Positions 57,126 to 64,000 of a stretch of DNA of 64,000 nucleotides are shown one piece after another; positions within the stretch are counted from its first letter, which is position 1; every line of letters begins with the position of its first letter. The DNA comes from Litoditis marina (Eukaryota; Nematoda; Chromadorea; Rhabditida; Rhabditidae). The DNA is taken from assembly GCA_964036275.1 (NCBI GenBank), contig OZ038434.1:1014560-1078559 (forward strand), in the 5' to 3' direction. The translations under genes and the position numbers were made by a program. The notes under the pieces were generated by a model. The model did no database searches, had not been told where the DNA came from, and saw only the letters and a list, made by a program, of their open reading frames with translations.

Positions 57126-60100
57126 ATGTCCAGTACCGATGTTGCGGAAAAGGTGAAGAAGTACGTGGAACAGCTGAAGAATGAGGATAAGGTATGGTGC
57201 TTGTTGGAAAACGTAAGCATTTTTTTTGATTTAGGTAGATCAACCATCAACAAGATTGAGATTTCAAGGGAGAAGGGAGAGATTAGTTCAATTATACCAT
57301 AATGTTCTTGAACTGATTATGAATATAAGTTTCAAGATGTTGAGATCAAACCTATATGATATTCCTAACGACTCTACCATACCTCTATTTCTCCACTAGT
57401 TAACAAATCTTTCAAATTGGAGAATCGTTTTCCGCTTCGAAGGTAAAAGCCGTTTTTTGTGAATTCTATATCTAACCGGGTTTTTAGGTAACCTAACCCT
57501 TTTTGGTAACCTATTTTTCAGGTACCTAAAATGAAAAACCGGTTACCTGTTTTTCTAACGCAAAATGTGGTTTTTACCGTTAGTTAAAACGAACCGGATT
57601 CTAGTTTCAGGTTACTTCCAGGTTACCTACCAAAAGGTAACCTGAAAAAGAGGTTACCAAAAAAGGGTTAGGTTACCTTAAAACCCGGTTAGTTGTAGAA
57701 TTTGCCCCAATTTTTACAGTTAACCATTTAACCATTTTTTTTGGTAACCCTTTTTTCTAACGTCTTTTGGGCGAAATTCGCGGTTACCAAGTGGGTAACA
57801 AAAGTGTTAACCATTTTTTGGTTAACGGTTAACTGGCGCGGTTAACAAAAAACGCGGTTAAATAAAGAATTCGCCAAGTTTTGGCCTATCGCGAGATGTA
57901 GTTGATTTTTGAAGCCAGGAATCTGAAAACACAGTAAACGGTGGATTCACCCTACATGTAGTTGCGAAGCAGCAATTGTGTGTATAAAAATATGTTCGCA
58001 ACCATTTGAACTTTCAGATCGGTCATGCCCTGTCCCGTTTGGACCGTATCGAAATGTCGCTCGACTTGTTGCAGGAAACGAAAGTCGGAAAAGCAGTCAA
58101 CAGGTGAAACATACATGTAACTTTCGGTCACGGCTTGTCTATAGTTTGATAGTTACCGAAACGATGAAGACGAACGTCGTGAATAACTAATCGGTAAATT
58201 GGCTTCAACGGTCGCGTTGAAGTAATTCACTTATTCATTGACTTTCTTGTATTAAATAAAGTAAACTTGCATAGTTTTCCAAAAAAAAACCTTATTGGCG
58301 GGCAGAAGCGCAGAAGAGGTATCCGTTTTTGAGTGCTTTTGGCTATTCAGGGTTCGGACAAGGTGGTAAAATTTTTAATATGTTTATTTCCAGACTCCAA
58401 AGTCATGAAATATATGGCGACGAGGCCCTGCGGATAGTGACAAAATGGAAGGAAATTGCGAAGAAAAACGGAATTCACCCGAAACCGGAACCGACATACG
58501 ATGAGGCAGATTACGGAGCCAGGTACGTTTCTGTGAAACGGGGGCTCTTTGCTAAATAAGAAAGATTGTTATATCCACGATTTACAGTGGGGTTTTTTGC
58601 CTTTCGCTGAATTTTATACCGAATTTATCGCTCCTCCTGAACCGAGAACAAATATATTCTTCCCGAACTGTTGGAATTATCTACTCAATTTCGATGAATG
58701 AATTAGTAAAGTGCTGCCAGAAAAGAGTGAAATAAAAACAAACAAGACCATAGAGGTATAAGGTATGACTTATTTTTATCTCGTTTTCATTACGCTTTTT
58801 CCAGCAGCAGTGCTCCTTCTTCGTCTCGAGAACATCGCAAAAGACAGAAATCCGATTCGCCGACCCCTCAACCGAAAAAGACAATCAAACAGGAAATCCG
58901 AGTCAAGGAAGAAGTCGAATATAAACCGAAAGTCAAAGTGGTCAAGGTTCGTGTTTCTGTTTAAGCCATTTGCTTTGCATTACTTTGTGATATTGTTGAC
59001 GATACCTCATACTAGATTACCAACAAACTACACAACTTTTATCTCCATGTTCAAAACAAGTAATGTTGTGTTGTTTATTCATTTCGAAATCATCAGTGAA
59101 CAATATGCAACATTAGTTATATTATTAACGAAGTTGTAATAGTTCACTTTATGTGGAGAACTTTTGGTTCTCACTACTCATTGATTATTAACGTATTGAC
59201 GAAATTTTATTTTTTTTAGCTAGTTGCATAACTTTCCTAGAGTATGGGAACTTACCGTGTCTGGTCTGTATGTTTTGTTTTCAGCAAGAACCGACCATGT
59301 TCGAGCAAATGCTGTCGACTGCCAATAATGTGACGGCGAAACCGCGTAAACCGAAACCGACCATGGATTGGAACAAAACGAAGCCCGAGGTCAGTAGTGC
59401 GGGGCTAACCAATTGTATCCAATTGTAAACACAGTGCGCATGATTTGATTTTGAGTTGCATATTTCATTGAGCACGCTGCACGTAATTGATAATAGAAAC
59501 ACATAGATCTACAAATGGTAAATGTACTATGTGCGTCACATTCAGACACATACGAAAAACGAGTCATTTCATTTATCTCCCATTTCGGAATCTATTTGGC
59601 TGTTTTGAGGGAAACCCTAACGTTCCCATCAGGAAAACTGGGTATCTATAGTTATGGTCAAATTGTGATTTTCCAATGTTTGTTACTGTTTAGATTGATC
59701 TCAACTATCGTCCCTTGCCAGTTCTCAATCATGTTGCTAAAGCGGCACCCGCTCCCGGTAGGTGTTGCAAATACTACTAGCATTCTCCTTTCTTCTATAC
59801 CTATACCCACCGTGAACTATTACCAACAACCATTCGGTTTTTCTGATTAGGAATGGGTATTGTGGGAAAATAGGTAGTGTGATGATTTCGTTGTTTCCAG
59901 GTTGGCCGAGATTTATCATCGTTGTGAAGCTTAATACACTTTTCTCAAAACTCAAAAGAACGAACGAATTATGAATATATCATGTATATGATTGTTATAT
60001 GTTCTCATGTAATCTTATTTTATGCAGCACCTGAGGAAGAAGAATTCAACCCGGAGAAAATGTTCCGACCACGTAACGATCGAATCAAGGTGCGTTTCTT

Positions 60101-63100
60101 GTTATTCATTTCTTTGTTCCAGACCCTATTATTTTTAGAATAATTCATAGAATGTTCATTGCTTTCACAGGAAGAATAAGAATAAAAAGTAGAATATAGT
60201 TTTACATAGTATATACGTGACAATCGACCAGAGGCAATATAATAAAACTACAACGCTCCATCCTTTTTGTTATTTTTCTGCTCAATTCTTGAACAAATTT
60301 TTCTCTAGACATGGATTATAGTTATATGATACCACCTTAGTTTTCTTCTTTGATTATAGATAGACAAATAAAATTAATGAATCTCTTCTTGAAGGTGTTC
60401 GCTGGAAGACGAAAGACTGCTGTTTTGACGGAGGTTCCCACCCTCTACAACTGCTGTATGCGGGTCATCTCGAACAACATTAGCTGTTAGTCCTTTTTCA
60501 CTATTTTCTCGCTGGGGCTGCGCAACGGTATGCTAACACGGTACACAACCGTATATCAGTAACATGTGAGTACTCTACAAAAAAGACAGTGAACTCTTGA
60601 TATAGGCAATTTCTCCCAATAGTGGCGAAAAGTAGTTCGCTTTGGGATTGTTGTGGCTAATCGCACAACTTCACTGGTGTATGTTCACATCCATTTATTA
60701 CATTATCACGCATCAGTAATTTCTCCAAATGTTCTTGTAAAAGGGTATGGATAACTTTAACCAACAAATTTTACACAATTATTAGGCATAGTGAAAATCG
60801 ATGGAACTAGAAACTGTGGTGATGTGTTGCGTTTAATAACTAAAAAAGTGGAGTTCGATGTGATTGTTGCCTTCAAATGTCGTATCTACTTCGTTTCGGT
60901 GTTTCTTCTTACTTATTGGGTAATTACGATTCTGTTGCAGCGATTGAGGATACTGGAGATATTCCTTTCGATATTCTGCGGCCCGTTTTGGAGAAGTGCA
61001 CCGCTCAACAGCTGTGCTACATCGAGATGAGAAATCCGGTTGGTTCTTTTTTCTGAATGTCCGATTTTATATTGATAATCATCCATTGTCCTAGCTTCGT
61101 TACGAGGCAGTGTTCATCGTACATGTCACGGATCTTTGTTGAAGGAAGTCTGGTTACTTTCGAAACTGCGGTATATCAGTTTCAAAACGAGCATAAAATT
61201 ACCGATGGACTTTGAGCAATATTTTGTATATTTTATGTATTTCATAGTTTAAATACCAAAATGGCGCTGAACCATACTCATATTGCCAACTCATTTCTCA
61301 TAAACGAGGAAAAACTCATATTTACAGGTTATTATTAGTTTTTGATTTCAAGGTTACAGACGTTCCTATTAGTTTTGATAATTTATTTAATTTCCAGTAT
61401 CTGGAGGAAGACAGTGATGTCATATGGGAGCGTATCGTGACGAAACAGTTTCCCGGCAAAGAATCTAGTGACGATGAATCGTGGAAAGAGGCCTTCTTCA
61501 GGTGGACCCCCACTTCTCAGTCATTTATGTATTCGGTCATATTGACTCTCAGTCGACGTCAATCGATACGCATCTTTTGTGTGCGGCGACTGATCACTCG
61601 TCAATGACATGTGAGAATGAGAAAGTGGCGGGGAGTCCCCTGTAGTGTAGTGACACTTACACTACACGACTAACCAATGTCGTTATCATCCACGACATTT
61701 AGCTTGACGAAGTATAAATGGTCAGTTAACTGTGACAGACGATTATTTATTGGATGTAATACTGCAACACGAAATATTCCCTAAGCGTGTTAATCCTTAC
61801 TTCGTTTCAATACGTTATTGATGTTTTTGATGAATTAGAACAAGAGCGATCCCTTCAATAGGTGTATTCTACAGTTTTCACACAGAAATGTTTCTCGATT
61901 ATCGTGACGTGGATCGATAAATTGAATTATCCAATAATCATGTTTCATTGCAGACTCGAACGCGAGAAGGATGATCGTCTGAAGCTGCTGAGTCGAAAAA
62001 TCGGAAACTCGCACAAAGCGGTCGAGGACAAGGGACAACGAAAGGTATTGATTGATTGATTGATTGATTTCATCAGGATCAGGCTCGTGAGATCCATATA
62101 TAGTGCTGACATTTCCCAACTGGACTCGTTGGCAGCGTGCCAAAAACTTTGCAAGACTGTTATTTAGAGAAAGCATATATTTTACAGAAAGTTTTGCTGA
62201 ATACGAGCTATAACTAAGGGGAAGAACCATTCACATACATTTCTATTCTTTTGAAGTATTTCAACATGTTCAAAAACTGCCTTGAAATTTCATTGACAAG
62301 CTGCCCAAGTCCAGTTGGGAAATGTACAAACTATAAGTTTACGAGTTTGATTATGATTAGGGGAACATTGACTTTTTACACCCCACCTTTCTGAATTTGT
62401 ACCTGCAATACAAAAGTTTGAGGATGGGGGATAAAAAGTAAACATTTCCGGTATTGAAGTTCAGCCCCCCACTCGTTGAAGTTTGACCCCCGACCATTGA
62501 AGTTCTACCCCCCACCGACGCAGGTGGGTAAATAGTAAATGTCGAAGTTGAATTTTGACCCCCCCCCCCCTCTCCTAGATTTTCAGGTTTCAGGTTGAGT
62601 GGGGGGTTGAAGTGCTACGGGGACCCAACTAAAGTGGGGGGCGATACTTCAATTTTTCCATGATTAGGTATGAACACAGTTGTGTTCCTAATTGATCGAT
62701 TAGATTAATGATGAGTCTTCAAGTGATGCTCAGAGCGTGTGAATGTGAACTGCCAATCAAAAATTAGAGGAAGTGTGATATGTGAAACAGGGTGTACGTT
62801 GTTGTATGAACAGGTCTTCTGTACAAATGGTATTGCATAAAAACATGTCTTCCGTTTTGTTTATTGATTGGATGTTAGAACATGTATTTATTTGCAGCAG
62901 TTTCGGCAATTATTATTATTGTCTATTTTTTATCACTTTGTTGTGTATAGCGTATATTTCTGTTTGTAGGCGATCATGGCTGACGCAAAGGCCCCGCGAG
63001 ACGTGAGAATCCGTCAGATGAAAAATGGAACGGGCCACGTATCGAAAATGTTGCCGCACGCCATTGAAGTATCGAAGGCAAGGAAGCAGATATTCGAAAG

Positions 63101-63534
63101 TGGTGAGTCGAGATTGACTAATATTTGGAAGTAGACAGGCTCTAGTTGCCCTTTCAGAAATAGTAAAAACATTATATTAGGGAGACTAATCATTCCCCTT
63201 TTCTTCATCTTCAGAATAAAATATTTATTCCTCATTGAAAACGTACCTTTCTTTTCACATTGGTAGCAGAGGAAGTTTAAGTATATATGGGATTAGAGAA
63301 TTGGGAGAGAAATGACATGAAGAGTACACTCCACTCATTACTCTCTTCCTCTTCCTTTTTATCTTCAATCTTTGATCTTTCTCAGGCTCCAAATCGTCGC
63401 TGGCCGCTATTCCGAGTGCGGTTATCAACCGAAGTTCCTCGGTTGGAGCCAAGAAAACGTCTGAGAAGAAAGTGGTCAAGAAGGGCGCTCTCATGGCAAA
63501 GACTATGAAAATGCTCAACATCAAGAGGAGATAG
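57126..63534 (+). CDS. Elongin A (transcription elongation factor / ubiquitin ligase subunit)
   Basis: Thirteen exons (57126-57191, 58018-58103, 58394-58522, 58805-58946, 59285-59389, 59694-59757, 60028-60089, 60395-60485, 60941-61038, 61398-61501, 61954-62044, 62970-63102, 63386-63534) give 439 aa, shorter than the vertebrate protein (about 770 aa). The N-terminus has a TFIIS N-domain (residues ~1-80: DRIEMSLDLLQETKVGKAVN, ALRIVTKWKEIAKKNG). The middle is Ser/Lys-rich. The C-terminus has DLNYRPLP, SIEDTGDIPFDILRPVLEKC (BC-box that binds Elongin C), and AFFRLEREKDDRLKLLSRKI. The final basic region ends KMLNIKRR. Elongin A stimulates Pol II elongation and, with Elongin BC and Cul5, ubiquitinates stalled Rpb1. 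A CTTACAG acceptor-like site ends at 57069 in the 5' leader. Confidence 0.92.
57462..57702. repeat. 241-bp GGTAACC inverted-repeat element, empty-site copy
   Basis: Same ends as 36511-37122 (AATTCTATATCTAACCGGG / CCCGGTTAGTTGTAGAATT) and the same internal GGTAACC words, but without the nested G-tract element. In Elongin A intron 1. A further GGTTAAC-rich stretch follows to about 57870 and may be a related decayed copy. Confidence 0.75.
62361..62659. repeat. 299-bp G-tract element with 8-bp duplication, in Elongin A intron 11
   Basis: It starts GGGAACATTGACTTTTTACA and ends, read inversely, GGAAAAATTGAAGTATCGCC, with interior GTGGGGGG/CCCCCCAC blocks each next to TTGAAGT words. ATGATTAG is on both sides (62353-62360 and 62660-62667). 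Confidence 0.7.
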
Positions 63535-64000
63535 GGAAGAGGTGGGCACTTTTAGTCTTTTAGATATAGGAAATGTAGCATTATTTTTCTCTGTTCTGAA
63601 ACAAAGTTCAAATTTGAAAGTACAAATCGTCTTAAGTTGCACTTGGTGTACTTTGTGTGAGAAAAATGTCACATTTACGATTTTTTGAATAGACAAGTGT
63701 TAAATAATCGTCCGGAATGATGAGACCGACATTCAGGTTACTAAAGGCGGAAATTATTTTACTTTAGATTGCTTTTCCGGCTATTTAGTGTGGGGGGGGG
63801 GAGAGAAATACCAGTTCATTGGAAAAGTTTAGCGTATTCCAGTGTTTTCTGCCTCTTCAACGTTGATTCATCGTCATCGAGTCGTCCCTACAGTATTATA
63901 TCCATCTCAACGTAGTCATATTGTACCGAAACGTCATATGGCCAGTTTCAGTCATGTTTTTAATTTGTTTTCTTTGTATATTAAATCTTGCGGTGGTTTG
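63535..64000. other. 3' flank of Elongin A
   Basis: No further coding exon or clear polyadenylation signal seen before the window ends; a G run (GTGTGGGGGGGGGG) is at about 63789-63801. Confidence 0.4.

Noticed and set aside
1..64000. CRISPR arrays, rRNA genes and bacterial operons
   Set aside because: Spliced eukaryotic genes throughout; no regularly spaced short direct repeats with unique spacers and no rRNA-like sequence were seen.

Overview
This window is eukaryotic and animal. All real genes are split by many short introns with GT-AG borders (one GC-AG), and the intron sequence is AT-rich. Gene content points to a nematode or close relative. There is an AIN-like GW182 protein that ends right after its coiled-coil block with no RRM, a SWIP-10/MBLAC1-like metallo-beta-lactamase protein, an RML-2/TGDS-like dTDP-glucose dehydratase, and a SAM-domain sphingomyelin synthase. 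Most start codons sit a few bases to a few tens of bases after a 3' splice-site-like sequence, as expected with spliced-leader trans-splicing. The nematode assignment is an inference, not proven. All exon models were assembled by eye, and every complete model closes in frame.

Layout. 1-2.7 kb: a possible minus-strand micro-exon and a partly resolved plus-strand gene with an AT-hook and a KEN-box-like motif. 2.6-8.1 kb: gene-poor, with a 130-bp tandem repeat carrying CRE-like TGACGTCA sites and a 432-bp palindromic element. 8.17-18.6 kb: GW182/AIN-like gene (15 exons, 663 aa), with an endonuclease-less Penelope-like retroelement in intron 11. 20.8-24.0 kb: a hairpin MITE, then an LTR element with identifiable LTRs, 4-bp target duplication and primer-binding site, but with integrase first, a gag-like ORF last and no reverse transcriptase. 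24.1-28.5 kb: short/branched-chain acyl-CoA dehydrogenase (12 exons, 421 aa). 31.1-32.5 kb: CENP-A-type histone H3 (4 exons, 151 aa). 33.4-39.1 kb: sphingomyelin synthase (13 exons, 482 aa). 40.3-42.7 kb: unrecognised basic protein, 7 exons. 43.7-45.7 kb (minus): dTDP-glucose 4,6-dehydratase (8 exons, 343 aa). 48.7-55.7 kb (minus): SWIP-10/MBLAC1-like gene (15 exons seen, 5' end missing). 57.1-63.5 kb: Elongin A (13 exons, 439 aa).

The genes do not form a pathway or an obvious operon. They are housekeeping functions: miRNA silencing, amino-acid/lipid catabolism, centromere identity, sphingolipid synthesis, nucleotide-sugar synthesis, a metallo-hydrolase, and transcription elongation/ubiquitin ligase. 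The accessory material is the intronic and intergenic transposon load. It includes three small elements with G-tract ends and 8-bp target duplications, other palindromic MITEs, and the two retroelements.
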